Assembly: GCF_001640805.2 (NCBI RefSeq)
Contig: NC_066852.1
Coordinates: forward strand, 9,718,194-9,782,193
From: Lates calcarifer
Taxonomy: Eukaryota > Chordata > Actinopteri > Centropomidae
DNA: 64,000 nucleotides
Direction: 5' to 3'
Positions within the stretch are counted from its first letter, which is position 1, and each line of letters starts with the position of its first letter. The position numbers were made by a program, and so were the translations under genes. Below the pieces are notes generated by a model that did not search any database, had not been told where the DNA came from, and saw only the letters and a program-made list of their open reading frames with translations. Of the stretch, positions 1-26,041 are shown piece after piece.

Positions 1-14244
<14,244 letters not shown>

Positions 14245-14496
14245 TGTGCATCCCACTAGGAATCATGGGCCATATTTTGAGAGCACATTAAATTGGCTTT
14301 GATACAGTTCCAAAATATGTATACACATATACAAGTTGAACATATGTATATGCATATTTCTATATATTATATTTATATATACACGTGTGAAATCTGAAGG
14401 ACCTTTCTGCTGTACAAAATATTAATAGGATGACTTGAATGTTTAAGAATAATTGTGAGAGAAGAATTTCAAGGCTTTGAGTTTCTTTTTCCTCCT

Positions 14497-14568
14497 GAAA
14501 CAAACAAACAAACGAACAAACAAACAAACATAACAAACAAACATAACAAACAAACAAACAAACAAACA
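14497..14568 (+). repeat. (CAAA)n microsatellite
   Basis: An imperfect CAAA tetranucleotide tract with interruptions such as cgaa and cataa, located 250 bp after the gabrb4 stop and therefore probably transcribed in its 3' UTR. Confidence 0.9.
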
Positions 14569-14788
14569 CGAGATCCCACCAGGGGTTTTTGGAACTAAAG
14601 ACTGCATGATATTTTTGCTAAAAAAAAAACAAGAAAAAAGAGAAAGTGAAAGCTCTTGAGAGAGAAAAGATGTCTCAGAGTCCCATTGACTTTTTATTGA
14701 TACTTATTGTAATCAGAAATCCTCTACTGCAGCTCATGAAATCAGTGGTGGCTTGTCTGTTCAGGCATCAGCTGAGTGAGATCCTTGA

Positions 14789-14907
14789 CACCCCCACCCC
14801 ACCCTACCCCCGTACCCCTCACCCCAACCCCCAACCCCCCGTCGCTTTCACCCTACTCAGTACCCACGCCCCCTCCCCCACAAACCCCCCACGCCCCCAT
14901 CACCCAT
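14789..14907 (+). repeat. C-rich polypyrimidine tract
   Basis: About 120 bases dominated by runs of four to six C separated by single A or T bases, with a short break around 14842-14860. The opposite strand has many G runs and could form a G-quadruplex. The + strand RNA would be a poly(C)-type element in the likely gabrb4 3' UTR. Confidence 0.85.
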
Positions 14908-16060
14908 GGATAACATGCACGGAAATCTCCGGTTCTACTATGTACAGCAACCTTGTTTGGATTATGTGTTGTTCCTTGGGTTTTTTGAAGTGATATCGTT
15001 CTCTTTATCAGACATCAGCTCTGGCCTAATGGTCTCCATTAGAGGGCCGTGTGGATGGGATGCTTGACCGCCGCATTCCCGCACAGAGTCGCAACGCAAA
15101 CTTGTATTCCTTTCTCTTCTCATGTTATTTTTAGAAAACATGTCCTCGGGGAGGGGGAGGGGGTCTTTTTTCATTATGGTTAAAAACAAAATGCTGATTA
15201 TTGTAGATATGATTTTGTCTTGAAAAATACTGTGATTTCAGAGAGTGTCAGAACATGTTCTAGAGCTAGGGCATTATGAGATAAAAGAGTCAAAGGTATG
15301 CATTACTCATTTTGATTGTTTGAAAAAAAAAGCATATTCTGTACATTTTATCATTCAGTATTCTCATGAAGGTATACTTGTACTGTTTCTTTCCTCCTAT
15401 TGATTGATTCACATGCTCTTTAGATGCAGAGTTCATTGATGTCATATCCTGCTTTGTGTTTGCTAAAAAGGACATGGGGGGATTGCTTTTGTGATTTGTT
15501 TGAAATTATTCCACAGTGAAGATGTGAGAACATGTATATTCAAAAGAGTCAACATATCCGCCCACAGTTTGACCAGTTGTCATTCAGTATACAGTATTTC
15601 TTTCTTTGTTGAGCATTATCTTCAGTGTTTAAGTCACAGTTTCTGAAGGCAAGGTTATTTGATTGGGATAGCGATGGGCAGCCTGGGCAGAAGACGTGGG
15701 GAGAGAGGGATTCAGCAGTTCACACTCAAACTCAACCAGTGCCATCCCATAAGATGCTCTGAACCCCTCTGAGGATCAGAAACATTAGTCTCATCAGGAA
15801 TGATACAGTGATCCTTGGGGGAGAAAAATGCGATAAATAGCCATGAATTCAAATGACAACCAAAAGGCCTATAATCCATATGCATTATTGGGGTTTTTTT
15901 GCTCTCAAATACACAGGCTACATTTTCCAGTGCTCAGGTTCATTTGCAAAAAGAAAAAAGTGCTGTAGATTTTTTTATTTATTCATTTTGAAATCAGATT
16001 GGATAATCAAGTGCTCAATAGCTGTGGAATCCAAATGACATTTGGTTTGTGTAGCCACCA

Positions 16061-16066
16061 AATAAA
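16061..16066 (+). terminator. candidate gabrb4 polyadenylation signal
   Basis: AATAAA in the sequence caccaaataaagt. It is the first canonical hexamer found after the gabrb4 stop, but no transcript evidence is available and the distance of 1.8 kb makes it only a candidate. Confidence 0.3.
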
Positions 16067-16167
16067 GTAAAAAAGATGAAGTCAGAACATTAGATGGATG
16101 AGGCAGATGGACAGTGGATATTGTAGGTAAAATAGGAAAAAACAAAAAAAAAAGAAAATAAAAGATT

Positions 16168-16182
16168 AAAAAAAAAAAAAAA
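16168..16182 (+). repeat. poly(A) run
   Basis: A run of about 15 A bases inside an A-rich stretch beginning near 16135. Confidence 0.8.
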
Positions 16183-17247
16183 GTCCTCCCATGCCTGTTT
16201 AGCTTCAGCTGAAGTGCAGAGCAGCATCTTCCTCTGTGTCATTTTCACTTCAAGCACAAACAGGCTCTACTGGGAGCAACAGGCTCTGAGCAAAACCTAC
16301 ACAACCAAATCAACCATCGAGTCCTTGAGCAGAAAAGTGATTGACTCATTAGAATATGAGCACAGCGCAGTCCCCAAGAAATATACAAAGGGAAACCGGG
16401 AGGGAAAATTGGCATATACTGTACACAAACACATGGGGACAAGAGGAAGATGGAAGAGCTGCAGAGTAACGAGATGAAGATGGCAAAGCAGGAGCACCAA
16501 TTTATCATCAGATATATCCACTCCCCTCTGGGTGTAGTATGCATAAGACGCCTTCAAAAAGGAATACTGATCAGAAACCAATTTGTCTCCGTAAGTCATA
16601 GTGAAGTTTGTACAGTGATGTGGCCCGAGCTCTGATCCAAGTTTAGTATTTCTTTTTGTTTAGATTTTTATGCATTGTCGTCATATTCCGCAGAAGAAAA
16701 TGAAAAAAAAAAAGAAAAGAAAAGATCATCTTTAAATTTCCAGTAATGCATACACATATGCAGGAAGATGGTGAAAGTGACAGGAAGACATACTGAGCTG
16801 AGTTTTATGTTTATGTCTGCAGCTGAACAATCTGTCGTTTGTCTCTCAGTCAACTGTGAGTCCAAACATATGACCAAAACATAGTGATAAGTCTTAAATG
16901 TGAAGAAAGTAAATTTGTAGTTATTTATGTGAAATGTGACAATGAGTCAAAAAGAGCCACAGTAAGCTAAATTAGCAGTAAATATTGTGAGAAAATGGCC
17001 TCTGGGTTCAAATTTCTCCAAGTTCTGAAGCAGGTTTTATTGTGTTACATAGAAAATACGTATTATACTGTAGATGACTGGTAAGTGTGAAGGCTAAAAT
17101 GGTGCCATATGTGATAGTGCACAAATTCTACAAAAGTTGCCAAATGGAAGTGAGTTAAGACTGAAATGTAATGAACTTGAAAACAGTAGCATCACTTGTT
17201 TGAGCATGCAGTCTTTCACACCTTGGTTAAGAGTGCCCAGTGCCAAT

Positions 17248-17668
17248 TTAAAGAGTACTCCACAGTTTTAGAATTGCACTCCTATAACAAAGTTAGACTC
17301 ACAGTGGACAATATAAAACAAAAAGGATCAAAATCAATGCTGCAGAACCTGAGATAATGTATTTTTTCATTATTCCACATGTTCTTTTTTGTCCAATTCT
17401 GGTGCCTACATTACCCATGATGCAACTTGACCACCTATGGTTCAATCAGAGAATTAGGTGTGTTATGCTAGTAGCGGTTAATGTAGCTTCGAGCTGCTAG
17501 CCTCAAGCAGAGATGAGAAGTGTGCTACAGTAGTCTGGTGAATTCAAACCTCCACAGATTTTTTTCTCTTTTTCAAAGTTGTAGTCTTCAGACCCAACCA
17601 ACACCATCTCAAGTGATGTCACTCAAGGCACCTGTAAATGGACTTTGATGTGTAAAGTTCCCCTTTAA
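17248..17668. mobile_element. TTAA-bounded MITE-like element
   Basis: The left end reads TTAAAGAGTACTCC and the right end, inverted, reads TTAAAGGGGAACT, so both ends carry TTAAAG in opposite orientation, with TTAA as a possible target-site duplication as in piggyBac-type elements. Internal motif ctacattacccatgatgcaa is one I recognise from a fish high-copy repeat. There is no transposase frame, so it is non-autonomous. Confidence 0.6.
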
Positions 17669-20600
17669 CTCATAATATCCATCACTGGGATATGTATGCT
17701 GCAATTCTAGCTTGTAAAACCTTTATCATGTGAGACGATCCAGTGACATCACTGCTAGATATGATTCACTTTGTTGGTTTTTGTAATCAGATGAAGAACT
17801 GCTTTGGATTGCATTTCCCACAGTATAGATTACTCTGTGGTTGGTATAAGGTGTTTATGACGTTAGATGTGGATGGTGTCTGAGTCAGGCATATTCAGGC
17901 ACTTTTGAGGTGATGATTACTGATTACTGTGCACATTCATTTTCATGTTTCAGGTAGCCTTGTCCTTTAAAATTTTTGATGAAATAAAATAAAGGAAGTT
18001 GGTAAGACTTAGTGGATAGGGAATGCAAGTTTACAGAAAAAACACACTTTATATATTTTTTTAATCATTTCATTCTGGTGTGCACACTAACAGCTTGTCA
18101 AACTGTTCAAAGGCAATATGATGGATCTTTCCCTAAGAGTTGGGTCAGACTCTGAGGCCAGAGGATACTATCAGTTCCAGTGCAAGAAGAGCACAAAAAA
18201 TATGGGACATAAGGCAATCGTAAGTGTTATTTTAACTAAATCAGTCGAATGTGTTCAACTAGATAAAAAAAACACTAATCCATCTACTCTGTGGTTTCAA
18301 TTAAAAACACACTTAGAGTATATTTTGTTACGCAAACTAACACAATTATCAAATTCTCATTGAGGTTGATTTATTCCCAGTAATGAATACAAACATGCCT
18401 ATTTAAGTATTAACCTTTTTTGGGTTTTGTTTTGTTTTCCTTTTTTTTCAGATAGTTAATGCATATCTTTAATGAACTCCAAACACATACAGAGGAGAAA
18501 CATTAGCAGCCCTTGCATGCTCGCAGTAAATATATTCACCACTCATTTCACTCGGAACATGTATTACCTGCTTTCTGGACATGAAATCAGCACATTCATC
18601 CCAAAAGCTGTGAGGATGTTCTGTTCTATGCTTTTACTTTAGGATCTTTGCTTATACAAGAGAGAAAATACATTTCTTTTTGACACATATGTTCAAGGAG
18701 TAGAGGAGGAGAAAAAAAAGTGTTGAACTGATTTCAATGTGAATTTTCTTGCCTCTAGTGTATATGTGTAATTACATGTGAATTGTACTGTAAATATGAT
18801 ATCTTTCACTTAATAGTTCTTAATGCATGAACAAAAACATGGCAGTTCGTAATACCAGCTAGCCTCACTGCTAATGGCATGGACAGCTTCTCTAGCATTG
18901 GCATACTTCTGCAAACGAAACCTAAAAAATGAAACACAAGAAATACACGGTGTGAACAAAATAATGGAGAAATCAACGCAAAGTCCTCTCACAGTGCAGA
19001 AGTTTCTGGTGGCTCTGAGCTTGCATTGGTTCACCTGTTCCTGCGAGAACAAGGCTAATGCTAATGCTGTTAAAGATTCCTTGGAATTACAGTGTGCCTT
19101 GGTTCTCTGTCAGCAAATGGGATGGTGCCGTCTTGATTGAAATTCTCTAGTTGAGCTTTCCCATTTATCAAATCTGAAGTAGCAGGATTTTTGGGGGGAG
19201 ATTTCAGCATAGTACACTTGCAGCGTTTACCTCAGCCATCAACAGATCACTCAATTGTCCATTGTCCATGGAACTACAAAGAATTTTAAGGGCATGTTCG
19301 GCTAGCTGGCTTAAAGAGGCTAGAGGAGCAGGGTTGCCTTAAGAAGGCGTGTGGGATGTTCTTTCCTGTTCCTCAATAAGACAGTCATGTGTGCCCTTGA
19401 CCAAGGTACTCAGCCGATTGCCCAAGTGCAGCTGCTCACTTGCCAACAACAGAAATCTGTGTAGGCTAGCTCCCAGAAGTAAATATGTCTAGCGATGTGA
19501 GGGTATTAACAGAGAATAGTTTCCTGAGTAAGTGTAAAGAACAAAAAACAGTTTTGCTTGGTTCTGTATACCTAAATTAAACCCAGCATTGCAGTGTGGC
19601 CTCTCACCTTTTGATGTTTGTGTCTGTTAGATGCCATTTCACATTTTGCCATAATTACCAGCTGGGATCTAATCTGGACAAAGTTATAAATCATATCGTT
19701 CTCTGCTGACTCTAGTCCTTGTGTTAGGGTGTTTCATCCGGGATAACACCATTCCCCAAAAAAAGATATGCATAATGGGCTGAGCCTGTGAACACAAAAC
19801 TGCTGTGTGAGTTAGGAACAGCACTGACCTCTGCTAAAAGAGAGAACCACAACCATGCAAGCCAATTTCATCCACTGAACACCAGAACACAGCTGACAGA
19901 CTCCTCACTGTTGGAAGGACTTTTGTTGGTGCATTCATTATTTTGTATACCTTGTAGGTTTTGTTTTGCATGACCTGAGTTTTGAAAGGTTTTATTTTCA
20001 TATATTTTTACTTCACACCATCTGATTCATCTCCACAGCCAGGAAAAGAAAGATCCAGTGTTTACACGCTCAAATTGCACTTGTTTTACAGCCAGCTCTA
20101 TAAATCTTGTGAAACAAACTGTTCGTAAAACTGGAGGAAAAATGTAAACTGCAGAACGTACATCTGTGTGATTCGTGTGAATCATGAATATGTACTTCTA
20201 CAAATGTATTTACTGTAAATCACGCAGTTTGGAATAGATGCACCAAGTGCATGCTGTAGTTTTATCAGGTTCAGCATAAGCATTAACATCAATCGCCCTT
20301 CAACTACAAAGGATGTAAAGGATGCTCACCAGAAGCATCTGAACGTAAGCCATGTGATTGCACACTGAGTGGGTGTTCCCTGTATTTTCTCTTTAATAAG
20401 TTGCCTCTGGTTATGGTCTGTTGTCGATTAATGTATGATGATACTTGCGAGAAGCTGTGCTGATTCCCCAGTTACACATCTGTATACTTCCCCTCTGAAA
20501 GAGTCTACCTAGGGAGACTATCTTCGTTTAACCAGTAGGTAAGAGAGATTTTCCAACACTATAAAAATTGGCAACGAAAAGAAAGAAACCCACACAAGAC

Positions 20601-21700
20601 CAACAGCCCATTTATTTTTCAGTATAAATTAGTAAATGATTTTCTTCATTTCTGTGTTCATTTCTGATTTATTGTATTTGTTGCATTTGTTATGGATTGT
20701 TATTCTTACTGTTGTTGTTGTTTTATCATAAGAAGGAAATGTAACTCATCTGATATACTGGCACTGGAAGAAAAATGCATTTGGTTTTTTGTACTGTAAT
20801 TGTTTTGTTCACATTGGGCGCTTATTTGATTCAGTTGTTTAATAAGGTGTTTGATTTCATTTGGAGTATCAGTACTCATGGAATCAACATTTGTGTAGTA
20901 TGAAGTTGTATTTTTTTTGTCAGTGCAAATTAATGTTATAGTGTCAATCAGCTTTTTTAGGTGTTTGAACAAAATGTGTTTTTTACAAATACAAGGTGTT
21001 CAAGTATGTGGTATAAAAAGGGTTATCATTCAAACAACAGACTTTTTACAAATAAAGGCTTATACAGTAAAGAAAGCTAATGTCTTTTCATTTGCCCTTT
21101 GTGGACTAATATACAACATTGTTTCATTTGACTTTTTATTAATTTGTTTTCAGATATTAGTCCCCAAAAGGTAAATAGCATACAATGTTGCAAAATAAGA
21201 GGATAAAATCAGGTATTTACCATTGCTATTCCAGGTTGTTGTCAGAGCTCTCACCTCTTAGTTGGTGTCTTGCTTTTGATAAGGACTGTTGGATATGAAG
21301 ACAGTCCAAAAAACAAAATTTAAGAAAACTCAAGAGTGTCTTCTTTTAATTTGATTACAAAACATTGCGCGTTTATGAGAATATACCTCCTTTCATACCC
21401 TATTTCCTGAATAAAGACGCAAAGTGACTCCTGCTGACAAGTGTAATATTTGCCCCTTTTTCAATTCAGGAACTATTAAATAATATTTTTTACATTGTTA
21501 GCAAATATAAAATGATATACTGTAATACAGGTTGGCTAACGTAGCTTTGTGGCCTGGCTGGGGCAGTCTGAGTTCTGCATCTATAAAGCGCTAGATAATT
21601 AATTTGTTTTGTCAGAAGGACAGATGCAGTTTTAACTTTTTGCTGAAACTCTTTGTCCTCTGGATGAGGACATGATGCTATATATGGTAGCACATTTGGA

Positions 21701-21718
21701 TTTTTTTTTTTTTTTTTT
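21701..21718 (+). repeat. poly(T) run
   Basis: Eighteen consecutive T bases in intergenic DNA. Confidence 0.9.
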
Positions 21719-22184
21719 GTCTCACTCAGGGCTTGAACTACAGTCGATGTTTAGGCGGTGAAGGTGAGGAGAATGGCATCTAAATGTGACTGCTGCACCT
21801 GGAGCAGAGAGGACAGTAATGATCCCGTAAGATATATGAAATATTATGTTCCACATATGCCTCGAAGCGTTGGGAAACAATGTGTTTGCTGTCCAAACCA
21901 GCTCGTTGATTTTCTAGATTTAAAACAGATGTGGCTGGGGGCCTATAGGTGTGACCTGTGTCCCAGTTTTTGAGTCAACCTTGATTAAAAGCACAATTTG
22001 TGTACACCCCCACCCCTCCCCACCCCCAACAGGTCTTTTGATAAACAGACAAATCACGCAGTTATTATCGCTGCCTGATGCTGTTCAAGGTCTGTTTACA
22101 TGAATAATGTTTGTAGACACATCCAGAAAACAGGCCTCTAACACCTAACAAGCGCAAAAATCTCATCTTTCACAAACTGCACTA

Positions 22185-22475
22185 TATATGACCATCTGGG
22201 TTCTCGCTGTGTGTAGCTTGCATGTTCTCCCTGTGTCTGTGTCAGTGTCCTCCGGGTGCTCCAGTTTCCTCCCACAGTCCAAAGACATGCAAGTCAGGTC
22301 CACTGGAGACTCTAAATTGCCTGTAGGTGTGAATGTGAGTGTGAATGTGTCTGTCTACATGCGTGTTAGCTGTGTGATAGACTGGCAACATGTCCACAGC
22401 GCACACCCAATGCATGCTGGGATGGATTCCAACCCCCAGCTTAACAGACTAAGCAGTTTGGAAAATGAATGGATG
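22185..22475 (+). mobile_element. LINE-tail-like repeat, copy 1
   Basis: Contains tttcctcccacagtccaaag, actctaaattgcctgtaggt, gatagactggcaacatgtcc and aatgaatggatgg in that order. This series is typical of a very abundant fish repeat that I believe derives from a LINE 3' end (L2-like), but the class should be checked. A diverged second copy in the same orientation lies about 1.4 kb downstream. Confidence 0.75.
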
Positions 22476-23079
22476 GTTGTACTTTACACGTCAGACTCTT
22501 TAATTTTATGGGAATACCAGTGCCTTTAAGTGCTAAACCAAACTCAGCACGTACACAGAGTGTGTTGTTAATTCTGTGTCGATGGCTTTAAATAGTCATC
22601 AGTTCCAAGCTTCATTAATGATTTTTGAGCAGTGACATCCCTAGACACTAATACTTCACTGTCATCAGGAACTGGACCTGAGGCCTCATGTGTAAATGTG
22701 GTGCACATGCATACAAATGACACATACACAGCTTCATTTAGGGTTTACAGCATAAAAAGAAAAGGGGAAGCATGTGAGAGCACATTCTGCATCACGAGTA
22801 TGCAGATTTGGGAAAGGGTTTGGGTGTGGGTTACGGTGATGCATAATTTATTGTGTTATTACAGTGAAAAGTTCAAATGAGTTTTCTAATAGCCACTTAT
22901 GATGTGGAATTGTCACTATACAGTCCAAGGCGTGAGAGATAGAGATAAAACTGAGTGTGTGTGTTACATTCCCTAGTTTGTTACTCTGGAATTTCTGACT
23001 CACAAAAACCTACTTATTGATTCAATATGTTATTTTACAGCCACCCTACCGGCTCTGTGAATGCAAGCATATTTACATG

Positions 23080-23265
23080 ATAATGCTAACATGGTGATGT
23101 TAATAGGTATAATATTAACCATGTTCACCATCTTAGTTTAGCATGCTAGCATGCTAACATTTTCTAATTAACACTAAAAGCTAAGGCTAACCAAATGACT
23201 GACAAAATGAAAGATTTGACCCAATGATGACAAAAATCATTAGGACACAGTCATGCCTTTCATCA
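23080..23265 (+). repeat. dispersed teleost-type repeat, forward fragment
   Basis: Holds gctaacatggtgatgttaat, accatgttcaccatcttagt, ttagcatgctagcatgctaa and aattaacactaaaagct. This is a family I recognise as high-copy in fish. A longer copy of the same family lies in the opposite orientation at 28680-29175. Confidence 0.65.
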
Positions 23266-23316
23266 TCTACTTGTGAAGGGGTTGACTGTACTGCCAGCCA
23301 ATAGGCCATTTTTTTC

Positions 23317-23452
23317 ACAGGAGACATTTTGACTGGTGTTACTAATAACATTAGTGTTCCAGTAAGCCGTGACAGTGAGCCAGGGTGAACGAAGTCAGGA
23401 TCCTGAAACTGAAGCAGCTAAATGGAATTCAGCCATCATTCATTTTATTATT
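23317..23452 (+). repeat. interspersed repeat shared with 44208-44375
   Basis: The blocks agacattttgact, ccagtaagccgtgacagtga and caggatcctgaaactga, then gctaaatggaattcagcc, recur in the same order and orientation near 44.2-44.4 kb. No coding capacity. The family is not identified. Confidence 0.65.
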
Positions 23453-23604
23453 TACACCTATGCTCCTGTTGTGACATGTCAAAATGTCACCCATTAAAAA
23501 GGCCTATTGGGCAGTCACAAGTAATGTTGTTCATTTTGTTTTGTTAAGCTCAGACAAAGAATGGACACCGAAGTACTGAGTGAATGAATCTGCCACCTGG
23601 CCGA

Positions 23605-23870
23605 GGCCCTTCTGTGTGATGTTTGGGGCCTGCATGGGTTTTCCCTCAGCTCCCTGTCACAATCTAAAGACACTCAGGTTAGGTTACATAGTGACTCAAA
23701 ATTGCCCATAGGTGTGACTGTGCGTGTCGATGGTTGTTTGTCTCTGTATGTCAGTCCTGTGACTGACTGATGACCTGTCTGGGGTGTACCCTGCTTCTTG
23801 CCTATACTGTCAGCTGGGATTGACTCCAGCTCCCCTGCATGCCTCGAGGAGAAGAGGGTATAGCCAATGG
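23605..23870 (+). mobile_element. LINE-tail-like repeat, copy 2
   Basis: A diverged copy of the element at 22185, with aatctaaagacactcaggtt, ctcaaaattgcccataggtg, actgatgacctgtctggggt and gtcagctgggattgactcc. Same orientation as copy 1. Confidence 0.7.
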
Positions 23871-25996
23871 AACATGTTAACTGTATAATATAATTTAATA
23901 TTTGTTTTTATTTGTGCTAAGTTAGAGAAATCTAACGGTACATTAGACGATATTTTAAATATTCAAAAAGGGGTTTCAGCAAACCGTGAACTCATTCACA
24001 CGCACAGTGATTGGCTAATTCTGTTTAAACACTAAATCTTCAGTTTTTGTGTTCATGCTTTGCCTTGGTAAAAAGAAAGTAAGTGGATAGCAGCTGTAGG
24101 CCTAACCTCTAAGATGCAAAACAGCATCTTAACAACCATTAAAATAAGAGCTACAGCCTACCTCGTGCATGTTTTCTGCACTTCCCCTATTTTCTGCTCC
24201 GTATCAGTTCTTTTTTGAGACATAGCTGTTTTACTATAAATAATGCATAGGGGCAAGAAAAGCCATGCAGCACAGTTAAAGGAGGGGACAATTATTCTCT
24301 AAATTTCCAGTGTATACAGTACATAGTATTTACCAATGTACTTGAGATGAAGATTATAATTTTTAAATATAACAACAACAATGTCACATTAAAACTGATA
24401 TGTCATTAAGTCAGCTTGATGGTGTTTTATGAGAAGCTCAAAGCAATGTTTAAATTCTCTTAGCATTGTTGATTTGGAAATACTAATTTGTGATATATTT
24501 CTTCATATAATGAGAAGAAGCAATACTACATTTCATAAAGTAATATGAAAAGTTTTAAAGGATTATACATAATTATATACAGTAATTAAGTAAGCCACAT
24601 TACAGATACTTATACAGCATATGGTCATTGATACAGTGCCATGTAATGTACGTGTTTAAAAAATGTTGTGCATGTCTGTCTTTTCTTTTACAAGTGTCCA
24701 ACGACTAGAGTGTCATTATTAAAAAATCCTCATTGTCAAACAATTGATCAATGACTACAATTACTCATTTACACATATTAACAAGACTGATTTGAGGTCA
24801 GAGGTCAAATATTGGAATTAAAAAAGCCTTATTCCTAATACTTGGGCAGAATCAATGTCAGGAAAGGGCGAGCAGGTCATAAAAAGTTATGGTAAAGCAA
24901 CTTGTTTGAAATCTGAATTTACTGCAGCATCACCAACAGAGATAATAGACCTGTAGTTTAATCACCTGGACCATCTGAAAAACATAGTGTCTGTTTTTAA
25001 ATGTGATCTGATCATGTTTTAGCTCAAGTAGACTTTAACGTAACATTTAAAAAAGATATGTCTGTTTACTGTGAGTAGTTTGTGGGTTTTGCTTATGTCT
25101 TTCTTAGAAGGGCATTAAAACAACAACAACAAAAACAACACTGGTATACAATCTGGCCACACTGATTTCCAGCCTTTATTTCCCTAAGTGAGCTGCTTCA
25201 CCATTCTAAGCCAATGGCTTCTTTTATTTCTGCCTCTGAGGCAGCATTTATTTCAATCTGACCATGCATCATTTATGTTGCAGGTAAACAAGAAGAAGAA
25301 GAGGCTGAAGATCTATACTCCTCAAATTTCATATTCTGAAAGTATATTTGGTTTATTGCCATCTCAAAATGAGTGTATTGATGGTTTTGTTGTTGCTGCG
25401 TTTGTTGTATTTCATCATGCTTAGACCCCTCTTGTAGCCGTGACCTGTGTAACGATCCTCTCCTGGTGTGTCCTCCTTCAGATACCAGGCTGATTTAATG
25501 CACAGGTTTGTCTCTGCTAATTGATTTCTTTTAATTTACTCTCAGTCGCCTCTACCAGGCACTTCGACAGTTGATTACGCTGCTAAGTGAGTTCACCTTG
25601 AGAGGAGCTGAGGTATATAAATAATATGTCAAACATATCCAACTTATTAAATCAAGATCAAATTATATCTATTACAATTCACTAGGCTGGATCGTGAGAA
25701 GCAAACAAAACAAGAACATGTACAGATATACAGATTCCTTTCAACATTAAAGATAGGATGCACAATCTCTGCGGGTTTGTTGTTGCTGAATTTGCCTGAA
25801 TTTTCATCTCTCTTTTCCATGGATTGGCGCTCTCTGCATTGGAGTGCATAGCTCTGTTGAGAAGATGGATACAGAGCCAGTGAAGTAGCTCAGCAAAATG
25901 TGCCTTCCATTTCCGTGTTCTATTGTCAGCACTCCATATAAAAACATAAAATATTGAAAGGGTGCATTAACATGGGTCAGAAATTGATGGCTGTTC

Positions 25997-26039
<43 letters not shown>
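25997..26039 (+). repeat. (CT)n(GT)n microsatellite
   Basis: A compound dinucleotide tract: about 14 bases of CT followed by about 29 of GT. Confidence 0.95.

Positions 26040-26041
<2 letters not shown>

Larger units (their letters stand above)
14245..16090 (+). other. gabrb4: probable gabrb4 3' UTR region
   Basis: Non-coding sequence following the stop codon. It holds an A/T repeat around 14320-14390, a CAAA tract, a C-rich tract at 14789-14907, and an AATAAA at 16061-16066 that could be a polyadenylation signal about 1.8 kb after the stop. An ATTAAA also occurs near 14287. Where the transcript really ends cannot be told from sequence alone. Confidence 0.4.

Noticed and set aside
14360..14569. 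A minus-strand open frame rich in Leu-Phe-Val-Cys.
   Set aside because: It is a translation of the CAAA microsatellite on the other strand.
21758..21973. A Cys-rich 71-residue open frame (KCDCC, CVCCPN, CDLC).
   Set aside because: The spacing of Cys pairs fits no zinc-binding family I recognise, there is no neighbouring exon in phase, and it is followed by AT-rich repeat-laden DNA.
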